This document shows, piece by piece, positions 1 to 14,083 of a DNA stretch of 64,000 nt. Below the pieces are notes generated by a model, which was not told the origin of the DNA, searched no databases, and saw only the letters and a program-made list of their open reading frames with translations. Both the position numbers and the translations under genes were made by a program. The DNA is taken from contig NC_084892.1 in the NCBI RefSeq assembly GCF_958979055.1, positions 24,268,001 through 24,332,000 on the forward strand. The letters run 5' to 3'. Each line of letters opens with the position of its first letter. Positions within the stretch are counted from its first letter, which is position 1. This DNA comes from Alnus glutinosa. Lineage: Eukaryota > Streptophyta > Magnoliopsida > Fagales > Betulaceae.

Positions 1-105
1 TTTTCTAAAAACATTATATAAGGCAAAACTTTTCTAAAACATACAAAAGAATGAAACAAGGAACCAAAATCACCAAGAACTCAAATGATATTTTTAGGTA
101 CAAAC

Positions 106-1540
106 CTGCCCAGTGCAAATGATGACAGGATCTTTCATCAAATCAAGTGATATTGGGCAGCGAAAATCATCTGGTATAACTGGTGATTGGGAACACTGGT
201 CAGTGCATCCCTGGTCACTGCAATGGAGAGAGCAACTATTACTTGCACATGGATTAGTGTTGCAATATTCTGCCTGCATATAATTTTCAATTTTTTTCAG
301 CAGGATTGACATCTTCTTTACACTTTCCTCTAAATCTTCATCACTGGAACTGGCCATCCCCTGTAAAGCTAGTGATTCTTGTTTGATGTCTTCAACTTCC
401 ATAAACATGAGCTTTTCACATAATGTATGTAGAACCCTCGGTTCAGTATCCACAGCATTGCTCTGGTTGTACACGGATAATAGATCCTCATAAAGCTCCA
501 AGTCAGATTCATCGATCCGTTCCTTGGCTCTTCTAAATTGAGTATGCACAAGCTCAACCTGAAAATAACAATCTAATTAACATGAAGATTAAAAAAAAAA
601 AAAAACAGACCTGACTAAAATACTTTCATAGGTGACTGCAAATTCTTAAGCGCAAACATAGAGGAAATCAGTACTTGCAAGATTCACTTTATTCTTTCGA
701 TAAGAAAAAAAAAATGTGAATCTTGCCAGCACAGATTCACTTTATGTCCTTGCCCGTACTAGAAAACCATCATAAAAAAGTTTCCCACTGGATAACTGAA
801 CTGAAGTTTGATACAAACAGTTCTTTCGTGGATCCTCTACATTTTGGTATAAAACTAGGATATTGAAAGGAGTATATTCTGTGTAGAAGAATGAAGCAAA
901 AGCGAGCTATTCTTGACCAACCATTTTTAACCAAAAAAAAAAAAGAAAAAAAAAAACTTGCAGTAATGGATGTTCACCTGCTCTTTAACTTCATCTGAAA
1001 TGTCAAATTTGTGGTAGGAAATATCACCTAAACCTTGTTCAAAGTGAACTGCAAGTTCCTCAAATTTATACTTGATATGCTTTCCCTTCAGTACCTGCAA
1101 CCAATAAAATCATATTGCCCAAACTTTGCAATCCAGTGTTACTATTGATAAGATAGAGAAGCTCCCCCCCACCAAAAAAAAAAAAGGTTTTTTTTGGCCC
1201 ATTTGACAAAAACACACTGTAATGGAGTAGGAAAACACTAATCAAAAGGAAAAGAATAAATAAGCACCATGTAAAGCTTGCTGCCTCGAGCACCAAATTG
1301 AAGCAAATCCCTGGCCTTCTCGGAACCATCCTTCAAAAGGAGCAGAGCTTTCACGGTCTCTTCCGAGACTTTGTCCTTAATCTCCCCCATTTCCTCGAAC
1401 AGAGGCGTCAAGAGCCTCACTCGCCTTCTGAGATCGCAACACTGCTTCCTGACCACGCATTTGAAGTCCGAGATCTCAGAGATCTCGTTCGCCACCTCGA
1501 TCAACTTCCCTAGAACCGCAGCTTCTTCCTCCCCGTCCAT
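106..1540 (-). CDS. U-box E3 ubiquitin ligase, SPL11/PUB13/PUB14-like, 5' part (runs off the left edge)
   Basis: Three phase-0 exons are visible: 1540-1268, 1094-978 and 558-106, each with GT/AG borders, giving 281 codons. The ATG at 1540 has G at +4 and is preferred; the GTG six bases upstream is not a plant start. Residues 1 to about 255 form the helical U-box N-terminal domain typical of plant UND-PUB-ARM proteins. The U-box itself begins at about residue 258 (IPDDFRCPISLDLMKDPVI) and is cut at a donor after TGQ at 106. The rest of the U-box and the expected armadillo repeats lie outside the window. Such proteins are cytosolic or nuclear E3 ligases that pair with an E2 through the U-box; SPL11/PUB13 members restrain cell death and immunity and affect flowering. 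Family assignment is strong; exact orthology to PUB13 or PUB14 is not settled. Confidence 0.88.
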
Positions 1541-2242
1541 GCTCACGATGCCGAAGTAAACCCTAACGGTAAGCGAATCGGAAAAAACGTTTGGATTTCA
1601 CGGCGGATGGAATTTGGAGAATGAAATAGGCGCCGATGGCGAATAGTGAGAGGACTGTGGGGCAGGTGGAGTTGATGCCATTCTTTTAGTTAAAATTATG
1701 GAGGTTTGAATCAAAAAAATAAAAAAATAAAAAAATAAAATAAAATTATGGAGGTTATTTTCTCGTACGGATTGGTCTTCATACGAGTGGCTTTAACAAT
1801 TTCTACCTACAATTCTTTATTATGTGTTTTATTTATTTAACTAATATTTTTTAAATAAATAATTGAGATTTTATCGCTATCGATTCAAAATTTTATGGTC
1901 TTAATATTTATTATACTTTTAAATATTTTAAAAATAAAAAAAAATACAGATATATGTGGTTAAACTACCCTCAAAATTATTTAATTTGTAACCTTCGACC
2001 ACTCCAAAACCTTTTTCAAGGGTAGTTGGACAGGTAAGGAATAGTCCAACCACCCTACTGAGCCCCTCAGTAAACCTGTCTTTTTTTGTTCTTAGAGTTT
2101 TTCTTTTTTTTTTAAAAAAAATTAAGTTCTCTTTTTTTATTTTTGGTTTTTTTTTAAATAAAAAAAATAAAAATTTGTCAAGTGATAAATTGAGGCGGGA
2201 TTTCGTATATGTAGCAACATTTTATTGGTCTTATATAATTTG
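1541..2242. other. AT-rich spacer upstream of the U-box gene
   Basis: It contains the promoter side of the U-box gene and A/T homopolymer runs. No open frame or RNA gene is supported here. Confidence 0.5.
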
Positions 2243-2662
2243 TTTGGAAAACTTTGCTTAAAATTATCGTCTTTTTGCAATTATTCACGTAAACTTAAAA
2301 CACTCTCAATTTAGTATACTCATCTTTTAATTTTTTTTTCAATTTCATCAATCCAATAAGATTTTTCGTTAAATCTTATCAAAATTTTTAAAATATTCAT
2401 TTATATATATAAGATTCAGGTGATAATATTTTTGCAAATTTTTTGCATTTTTTTTTTCTTTTTTCCTTATAAAAAAAGAAAAGAAAAAGAAAGTATTTTA
2501 AGAATTTTAACAACATTCCGTTGAGATTTAACGAAAAATCATATCGGATTAATAAAATTGAAAAAAATTGAAAGATCGATACACTAAATTGAAAATTTTT
2601 AAAATTTACGAAGATAGTTACAAATGTCAAAAAAGTTTAGAGTGATTAAGTAAAGTTTCCCC
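2243..2662. mobile_element. Foldback MITE-like inverted repeat
   Basis: The left arm (about 2243-2385) and the right arm (about 2505-2662) are imperfect inverted copies of each other over roughly 140 bp. The outer edges read ggaaaactttgcttaa on the left and ttaagtaaagtttccc on the right, and both arms share caatttagt and a segment spanning tttttcgttaaatc. It has no coding capacity. The arms resemble the foldback elements at 47488-47953 and 63315-63769, which suggests one family. Confidence 0.6.
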
Positions 2663-2937
2663 TATTTTTTATACGCACAACAAAAATTCTGTAAGGTTTT
2701 TAGGCCGTTGATGAACGGACAGAGGAAAAAGGAAAAATGGAGGAGCAAGCTAAAAGGGGTATCAGCCTTTCTTTACTTTCCTGTGTATATATTATTCACT
2801 GTGAACGGTGTCCTAGTAGCTAAAAGAGATTATATTCTATTTTCAGCAGCTTAAAATACAAATGAGAATGAGAAAAAGACCAGGAAAAAAAAAGAAAAGA
2901 GAACTTTATACTAGAGATAAAAAGGTTCTGTAAAGGC

Positions 2938-3535
2938 AAGATCAGGGAAATAAGCATCCATTGGAGCTTCATCGATCTTTACACGCCAGAAAGATGGGGT
3001 GATATGGATGGCTCAACTCAAAGCCAGCTTTTCAATGACAACCAACAGAAGCAAATTTGATAAGCCAGCCAATCACAAAGCCACGACAAAAGTTGATCTT
3101 TCTTCATTTCAAACTCCTGCATCGATTAAACATGCCCACATCTATAGACTAAATTTTATAGCAGATATCAAACACATGTTACCGGAAAGAATAATCAGAC
3201 CTTCCATGTTAGTAAACAAGTAAATTATACAAAGTTGATGGAGAAAACAGCCTACCATGCAGAGCTAAACTGCGAAAAGTTCAAAGAATCTGTTCTCATT
3301 GCAGATTCAACATTGCAGATTCAAGATGCAGATAGGGGCACATTTTCAAGCTCTGCCAAATTAAAAACCAAGATCATAATCCTTTCATCTATACATCTTC
3401 TGCGCCTTTATTCTTGTTTCTTCTCCTCGTTCATATCCGCCTCATCATCACCTGCATCATTAAAAACTTCATCGGGGGCTGCAGCGCTACCATCCGCTTT
3501 AGAAGGGAAGGCTTTACTTTAGGAAGTTCAAGGTT
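2938..3535 (-). pseudogene. Relict duplicate of the 3' end of CBF5
   Basis: This block is collinear with the 3' flank and last codons of CBF5 at 4037-4690. Shared landmarks in the same order are agcatccatt-gagcttc (2952 and 4050), gataagccaa/gccaatc (3060 and 4175), tagcagatatcac/aa (3161 and 4332) and aagatcataatcctt followed by a lysine/glutamate-codon tract (3370 and 4574). On the minus strand the tract still reads as an acidic-basic tail ending EEKKQE-stop at 3408. Compared with CBF5, a frame change near the stop and loss of everything upstream mark it as decayed. It is probably what remains of a tandem CBF5 copy. An unrelated lysine-rich nucleolar protein tail is less likely, because the non-coding flank also matches. 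Confidence 0.6.
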
Positions 3536-4588
3536 TGAGAAAATGTGACTTGAAAGAGGGATAGCCTGTGCTCTCGGAAACAATTAGCAGCTGACTTGAG
3601 GAATTAAAGTAAAAGAATTTGCAGAAGAAACCATTAAAACAGTTACGAAGACAAACTTAATCCATTCAAGTTGTAAAAGCACTCCCAAATCTTCAACTAG
3701 ATTGTGGAAGTTCATCTTGCAAAAGGGCAGAACAGAGGTTTGAAGTCAGATAAAAGAGATCATGGCATAATCGAGTAAGCAAATTTTGAAGTATTAGTTT
3801 ACGCACAAATCCACCAGGGATTGTCCCATGTCATGACTCATGAGTGTCAGGTACATGCCTCTTCTCATGCTCAGTTCCATGCTCATGACTTCAGAAAGGA
3901 GACTGCCCTAGTTGAGATAAGGAGAGCTTTTACATAGAACAGGACATGTTACAACTGAGCTCCTAAACGGAAAAACCATACAAATCAGCAAAACTAGAGT
4001 ACTAGACAGCCCCTTTATGCAGGCAATACCTCGGCGAATCAAGAAAAGGAAGCATCCATTTGAGCTTCCTCACTCTTTACAGGCCTGGAAAGATTTTAAC
4101 AGCATACACTAAGGGTATGGAAGTCTCAATCCAAAGCTAAAATTCCAAAGGCAACCAACACTTGCAAATTAGATAAGCCAATTAATCTTAGAGCCGGGAA
4201 AACCCAGCTTAATTTGCATTCCAAATACTAACTGATTCCATCCTTACAAAACCTCATTTGAAAACCAGGTAAGCATACATTACCCCAACATCATATGACA
4301 TGGCAATATCTACATACTAAACTCAATTCCGTAGCAGATATCACAAACACTATACCAGAAGAAATTTAGCACATGATCAAGGTTAGAAAACTAATCAACA
4401 AACATTAAAATAATAACAAATGAAGAAGACAAAATTAGGTAAAGATAAAAGGCTACTGTGAAAAGTAGTTCCAGGAAATGTATCAAAAAGTTGCACAAAA
4501 CTATAAAAACTCATTGCAGATGAAATGAAAAACAGATGCGCATACATTCAAGAGTTCTGCCAAATAAAGACCAAAATCATAATCCTTC
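3536..4588 (-). other. 3' flank and probable 3' UTR of CBF5
   Basis: It separates the relict copy from the CBF5 stop codon. The part at 4037-4588 is the duplicated flank; 3536-4036 shows no gene. Confidence 0.4.
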
Positions 4589-6421
4589 CTATTCCTTCTC
4601 TGCATCTTTATCCTTCTTTTTCTTCTTCTTCTTCTTCTTGTCGCTAGTATCAGCATCACCATTATCTGCACCATTAGCAATGCTGGAAGGCGATGTAGCA
4701 CCAACGTCCTCAGCCTCTTTGTTCTTTTTTTTCTTCTTCTCAGACTTCTCTGCTGCAGGTGAACCAGCTTCAACCTTATCTTTATGCTTCTTCTTCTTCT
4801 CCTTCTCAGCCGTCTCCTCACCTAATGACTCCACATTACTATCCTCTTTGTCCTTCTTTTTCTTTTTCTTCTTCTCCTTCTTTTCAACATCAACCTCCAC
4901 ATCATCTTCCTTGGCCTTTTTAACCTTCACGCTCTCTTCCTTCTCAACTCCTTGGACTTCAGCAACTTTAGCTTTCTTCGAAGGAACGGGAACAGGACTA
5001 TCAGTGCTTTCATCCAACTTTCGCTTCCGCCCCTCCCCATCTTCATTATCCTTATTCTTATGCTTCTTTTCCTTCTCTGCCAAAGCCGGTTCAGTAGCAG
5101 CCGCAAGGCTTGCCACCACAGAATCCCCACCAGTTGGTAAAACCAGATTCCTCCCCCATTCTTGAGGGGTCTTCTCAATCGGCTTCCCATGCTTATCCAG
5201 CTTCCCCTCCGCTATCAATTTCTTCTTCATCGACGCCCTCGGCCCCAATCCCCACTTCCTTGGGTACATATCCCGGTCCATCACCACCCTCTTAATCCTC
5301 GCCACCACACCATGATCACAAGTTGCCATCACCGCGGTCGTCATCTCCGCAATTCCCAACGCAATTGCTTCTCCTTTGGTAGTCATTAGCACAACCTCCT
5401 CCCCAACCTCGATATCATTCTCAAACCTCAACAACCCTGGAATCATCAACTTAGCACCATAACAAATAGCATTCACAGCCGAATCCTTCACAACCAACCT
5501 CTTATAACTCGTCAAAAGCACTTCGAGAGGCATAACCACCCTCCTCAAATAAGTCTCATCCCTGTAATTATCATAAACCCATTGCGCATCCATCACATCG
5601 TGCATCGTAACCATGTTATCTTTCTCACCCAAAATCCCCGACCTCACCCTCCTCAGCTCCTGCATATGCCCTCCAACCCCAAGAATCAGACCCAAATGCA
5701 CACACAGCGTCCTCACATAAGTCCCCGCCTCACAAGAAATCCAGAAAACAACCAAATGCTTATCCACGTCATACTCAAGAAGCTTACTTTCATATATAGT
5801 CCTAATCCTAAGCTGCCTCTTCACCGCCGAAATCAACGGCGGCCTCTGAAACACAGCCCCAGTGAGCGTTTCCAGCGCCCGAGCCACCTTCGACACATCG
5901 GGCACAGAAGAATGCAACCTAGCAATACAGACATACTCTTTCCCAGCACCCTGTTGCGATTTCACGAGCCTTGTGGCTCGATCAATGCACACAATCAGGT
6001 TCCCAGTGACTTTCGGGTCGAGGGTACCGCTGTGACCGGTTTTCTCGACCTTGAGGATCCGTTTGATCCAGGCGACGACCTCGTGAGAAGATGGGTTAGC
6101 GGGCTTGTCGAGGTTGAGAATACCGTACTTGACGTACTGCCCGAGAGGGCGCTTGAGAGGGGAGTAACCGGAGGGGAGAGGGGTGTAGTGTCCGGTTCGC
6201 ACGTTGAGGCGGTCGTAGTTCTTGAGGAGGATCGGCCACTGAGAGGTGTCAATGGAGGGAGTGAAGCTCTGGGGCTTGATCATGAAGTCCGCAGAGTCCT
6301 TCTGGGTCGGCTCGGAGCCGAGAGGCGCGAGTGGCTCCGATACGATTGGGGTGGGGGTTTCATCTTTGGAGCGGTGCTTCTTCTTTTTCTTCTCCGAGCG
6401 AGAGAGCTCCACCTCGGACAT
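4589..6421 (-). CDS. CBF5: H/ACA ribonucleoprotein pseudouridine synthase CBF5 (dyskerin/NAP57)
   Basis: This is a single uninterrupted frame of 610 codons plus stop; plant CBF5 genes are typically intronless and near this length. Residues 50-105 match the dyskerin-like N-terminal domain. The TruB catalytic domain covers about 95-290 with the GTLDPKVTG motif and catalytic aspartate at D135. Further core segments are [10 protein letters not shown] (161-170) and [10 protein letters not shown] (231-240). A PUA domain lies at about 300-375. The C-terminal 170 residues are dominated by KKKK runs separated by acidic stretches, a nucleolar-localisation tail. The enzyme isomerises uridine in rRNA and snRNA, guided by H/ACA RNAs with NOP10, NHP2 and GAR1, and is also a telomerase component. 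The ATG at 6421 opens [15 protein letters not shown], with the expected basic N-terminus. Nothing is broken; the tail contains a (CTT)n-like tract that may vary in length. Confidence 0.96.
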   Translation of the reverse strand: MSEVELSRSEKKKKKHRSKDETPTPIVSEPLAPLGSEPTQKDSADFMIKPQSFTPSIDTSQWPILLKNYDRLNVRTGHYTPLPSGYSPLKRPLGQYVKYGILNLDKPANPSSHEVVAWIKRILKVEKTGHSGTLDPKVTGNLIVCIDRATRLVKSQQGAGKEYVCIARLHSSVPDVSKVARALETLTGAVFQRPPLISAVKRQLRIRTIYESKLLEYDVDKHLVVFWISCEAGTYVRTLCVHLGLILGVGGHMQELRRVRSGILGEKDNMVTMHDVMDAQWVYDNYRDETYLRRVVMPLEVLLTSYKRLVVKDSAVNAICYGAKLMIPGLLRFENDIEVGEEVVLMTTKGEAIALGIAEMTTAVMATCDHGVVARIKRVVMDRDMYPRKWGLGPRASMKKKLIAEGKLDKHGKPIEKTPQEWGRNLVLPTGGDSVVASLAAATEPALAEKEKKHKNKDNEDGEGRKRKLDESTDSPVPVPSKKAKVAEVQGVEKEESVKVKKAKEDDVEVDVEKKEKKKKKKKDKEDSNVESLGEETAEKEKKKKHKDKVEAGSPAAEKSEKKKKKNKEAEDVGATSPSSIANGADNGDADTSDKKKKKKKKKDKDAEKE

Positions 6422-6464
6422 GGCTCTGGGTTCGGTGAGTGGGTGTGAGAGTGGCTGGTTTCTC

Positions 6465-6572
6465 TAGGGTTTTAGTGGAGGCGACTGAAATGAGAGGGGT
6501 TTTAGACTTTAGTGGAAGCGAATGAAATGAGGGCTTTTGTGGGAAATCAGAAATGGGGGATTTTTAGGGTTT
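6465..6572 (-). promoter_or_regulatory. Two telo-box motifs upstream of CBF5
   Basis: AAACCCTA occurs on the minus strand at 6472-6465 and 6572-6565, that is 44 and 144 bases upstream of the CBF5 ATG. Telo-boxes are common in promoters and leaders of plant translation and ribosome-biogenesis genes, which fits CBF5. The role here is inferred from motif and position. Confidence 0.55.
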
Positions 6573-6978
6573 TGGGGGTTTTGGGACTTGGGAGAGGAGT
6601 CTTTCTACACATACGCCCTTCATCCGTCCCTCTTCAGTTTTTTTTTCCACGTATCATTTTGTTTCCTTTTTTTTTTTTTAACCAAAAAAAAGGGTTGAAA
6701 ACGCGGGAGGTTGACATTTGAGTTCATTTTCAAAATTTCCCCCATTTCCCAAATCCTCATCCCGCGACCCAACAGACCGTCATCCCGCGACCCAACAGAC
6801 CGTCGTCCCGAGACGAACGGCGTCCCTGACCCAGCAGACAGTCGTCCCCAGACGAACGACGTCCCCTACCCATCTCCATCTTTTCCAACCGACACCGTCC
6901 CGGCAAGACTCTCTGTCGAACCGGCGACCCATTTCTCTCGGGGATCTGCTGACCACCATTTCCCCCACCGTCCCTCGC

Positions 6979-6981
<3 letters not shown>

Positions 6982-7017
<36 letters not shown>
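6982..7017. repeat. (CT)n microsatellite
   Basis: An uninterrupted CT dinucleotide run of about 36 bases. Confidence 0.95.
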
Positions 7018-7020
<3 letters not shown>

Positions 7021-7117
7021 AGACCGAGCGCCGCCTACGAGCACTGTGGATCTCCAACTCTATGGTCACTCTATAACACCCCAAAAAATTTATCAATATT
7101 TTTGGACCTAAAAGAAA

Positions 7118-11727
<4,610 letters not shown>

Positions 11728-12059
11728 GGTCTTGTTTGCTTTGCAGAATATGCCCCTGTAATAGAATGACTATTTCTATGGAATAATCATTACTTTGTTT
11801 GATAGGAGTCTATTGGAATAACTATTCTTTTACGAAGAGAAATACCTATTCTTTTAAAAAATGAGAGGAATAACTATTCATAAAGGAATATACTACATTT
11901 TCTAGAAAAAAAAAATACTCATTATTTTTTATTTTCTTTCAAATTTTTTTATTTTTTTAAAAAACTCAATTTATAGTGGCTGACCGAATGGGTGGTCGGC
12001 CAACCGCATATGGAGCCAAGGGTGGTTGCGACCACCCACTAGTTTTCAATTTATTTATT

Positions 12060-12112
<53 letters not shown>

Positions 12113-12345
12113 ATTTGAGTTGTTTTTTATCTTTTTTTTTTTTTAAAAAAAATAATAATAATAATAATAATAATATGGAGTTTTTTTTTTTTTAATAATT
12201 TTGATTGGATTCTAATTAAAGCATATGAGTCGTTACCAAATTAAATAGTAGGAATAACCATTCCATTACACTCTCTTTTATTCCCGGTAATAAAATATTT
12301 TATTTCTCAATGAAATAGTACTCATTTCGCAAACCACACGAAGCC
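11728..12345. mobile_element. MITE with TAA target duplication (PIF/Harbinger-type)
   Basis: The element begins GGTCTTGTTTGCTTTGC and its other end, reverse complemented, reads GGCTTCGTGTGGTTTGC. It is flanked by TAA on both sides (11725-11727 and 12346-12348). Internally, matching inverted segments around aataaccattcc/ggaataactatt support a foldback structure. An (ATT)n tract at about 12055-12110 has expanded inside. It has no coding capacity. The superfamily is inferred from the 3-bp TSD. Confidence 0.6.
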
Positions 12346-12885
12346 TAAGCATATTTTGACAAATGACAACATTCTTTCAGGACAATCATATATGACGAAT
12401 TTATTAAAAAAAAGTCTCATCTAAAATTTAACAAAGACAAAGACAATCATAAAACAACATTATGATAATATTACAATTTTAATTCAGAACAAAATAAATG
12501 GTACAAACTTGGATCCTTATACAATCTTAAAAGCCAACAAAAGCTGGGGTCCATCATAGATTAGGCTCTATTTATTTTGACGTAAAATGTTTTCAATGAA
12601 AACATTTATCTGACTCATACTTCTATAGTGTGGACAAGTGGAATACATGTGAACTCTTACCAAGTCCGAAGGTAGGTCAATTTTGTACGCTACTAGGCCA
12701 ATCCTACCAACCACATTGAAAGTCTGACATAATGAAGACCCAACTTTTTCTTCTTGTTGAACCTCTTCACACCTTTCATCGTTAAAACCCTTAGGAACGC
12801 CTTGTCCTCAACCTCAAATGCTAGATCTTGACGGTATTATCCGCATAGCTTCTCCGCCTGCTCTCGGTGATCGTCATTCTCAATA
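12346..12885. other. Spacer between two DNA elements
   Basis: AT-rich sequence with no gene or clear repeat boundary. The stretch 12640-12870 is more GC-balanced and may be an old retrotransposon fragment, but no frame supports that. Confidence 0.35.
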
Positions 12886-13482
12886 AATGGAGCGGTTATA
12901 ACCACTTTAAAACCGTTAACCGCTTTAAAACCGCTAACCTTTAACCACTAACCTTTAACCGCATAACCGTATAACCGCTTTCAAAAGCGGTTATAAATAA
13001 CCACTAACCGCCTAGGCGAAGACGGTTAGCGGTTATAGGATTTGGGAAAAGTGGTTAATAACCGCTAACCGCCTACCCATATATATATATATATATAAAC
13101 CTCCATTTAAACCTCTAAAGGAAAATGATTAGGAATTTAGGATCATCTCCATTTATAACGCTCATTCGTATTTTCGCATGAACTGCTCCAAGATTAATGA
13201 TAATAATGATATAATAATATTTTAGAGGCCCCCCTCTAAAAGTCTATGGTTTGGTCAACTCTTCTATGTTTTCACACCCTCCTTTCGTTGCATTCAGACT
13301 TCTCTATTCTACACTACTATTAATATATAGTGTAGCTCTCAATCTTAACAACTCTACACAGCTTCGATTGATCTCCTGTGATTTATTCCATTTGATCTCC
13401 TACCTTTTTCTTTTCGCGTATATGGGGTCCGTCATGATATTGATCAAGAAAGGAATTAGAAACAAAGGACTGAGAATTAAAG

Positions 13483-13650
13483 ATGGCGGGGGGAAAAGAG
13501 GGACAGAGTTTGGAGTATACCCCTACTTGGGTTGTCGCTGTTGTCTGCAGTGTTATCGTCCTCATCTTTCTCGTTGTCGAGCGAATCCTCCATTACCTTG
13601 GCAAGGCATACATATGTTGGTCTTTCAAATCGATGCCCAAAAGATTTTAG
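13483..13650 (+). pseudogene. Captured first exon of an MLO-family gene
   Basis: From the ATG at 13483 the frame reads MAGGKEGQSLEYTPTW, then a hydrophobic membrane segment (about residues 15-34) and ERILHYLGK. That is the start of MLO proteins: short extracellular N-terminus, LEYTPTW motif and first transmembrane helix. MLO proteins have seven membrane helices and about 500-600 residues. Here the match stops after about 41 residues at 13605, near where I would expect the first intron, and the frame runs on 14 unrelated codons to TAG at 13648-13650. About 250 bases upstream (13231-13482) may be captured MLO promoter and leader. It cannot make a functional MLO protein. Confidence 0.75.
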
Positions 13651-13770
13651 TCCCACATCGAAAAAAAAAGGGAAGCTGGAAGTGAACACTGGCTATAAAA
13701 GAAAAACACATAAGCTTTTAGTCCCACATCGAAAGAATAAGAGAAGCTGGAAGTGAACACTGGCTATAAA
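13649..13770 (+). promoter_or_regulatory. Tandemly duplicated snRNA-type promoter (USE plus TATA)
   Basis: The plant snRNA upstream sequence element GTCCCACATCG occurs at 13650-13660 and 13721-13731. Each copy is followed, after exactly 33 bases, by TATAAA (13694-13699 and 13765-13770). In plants a USE-TATA spacing of about 33-34 bp specifies RNA polymerase II snRNA genes (U1, U2, U4, U5), while about 23-24 bp specifies polymerase III (U6). The duplicated unit is 71 bp and also repeats gaagctggaagtgaacactgg. The first copy has no RNA start behind it; the second leads into the U2-like stub. Confidence 0.8.
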
Positions 13771-13796
13771 AGAAAAATGGATGCACTCAACAAAGC

Positions 13797-13812
13797 ATAC
13801 CATTCTCGGCCT
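13797..13812 (+). pseudogene. 5' stub of a U2 snRNA gene
   Basis: ATACCATTCTCGGCCT begins 32 bases after the start of the second TATA box, the correct distance for an snRNA start. It differs at one base from the conserved plant U2 5' end (ATACCTTTCTCGGCCT). The match then stops and element-type sequence follows (ggcccaaaa repeats), so branch-site-pairing and Sm regions of U2 are absent. Any transcript would be a chimera of 16 U2 bases and transposon sequence. Confidence 0.65.
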
Positions 13813-14083
13813 AAAAGTGGCCAAAACAGGCCCAAAATTAGCCCAAAACCAATTTTAAAACCGGTTCAAAACCGGCCCAAAATCAACTTAAAACTCAAAT
13901 TATAAAGCGGTTATATAACCGCCGGTTATTTACTAAATAACCGCTAACCAGCGGTTATAAAAATAACCGCCTCCACCTAGGCAATTAGCGGTTGCGGTTG
14001 GTAAAATGTAATAACCTTCTAGGCGGTTACCGGTTAGCGGTTTTAGCCAATAAGCGCCGGTTATAACTGTTTGTATACCCCTA

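Larger units (their letters stand above)
12886..14083. mobile_element. Pack-type hAT-like non-autonomous element
   Basis: Both ends are packed with short subterminal repeats in both orientations (aaccgctaacc and agcggttataacc), at 12886-13080 and 13905-14075. The right end, read inward, starts TAGGGGTATACAAAC, typical of plant hAT termini. The middle holds sequence of clearly different origin: an MLO first exon (13483-13605) and a duplicated U2 snRNA-type promoter (13649-13812). No transposase is present. The left terminus is not recognisable and no 8-bp TSD could be confirmed, so the left boundary is approximate and the superfamily is inferred. Confidence 0.55.

Noticed and set aside
5582..6448. 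A 288-codon open frame opposite CBF5
   Set aside because: It is a shadow of the CBF5 coding strand, driven by codon composition, and resembles no protein.
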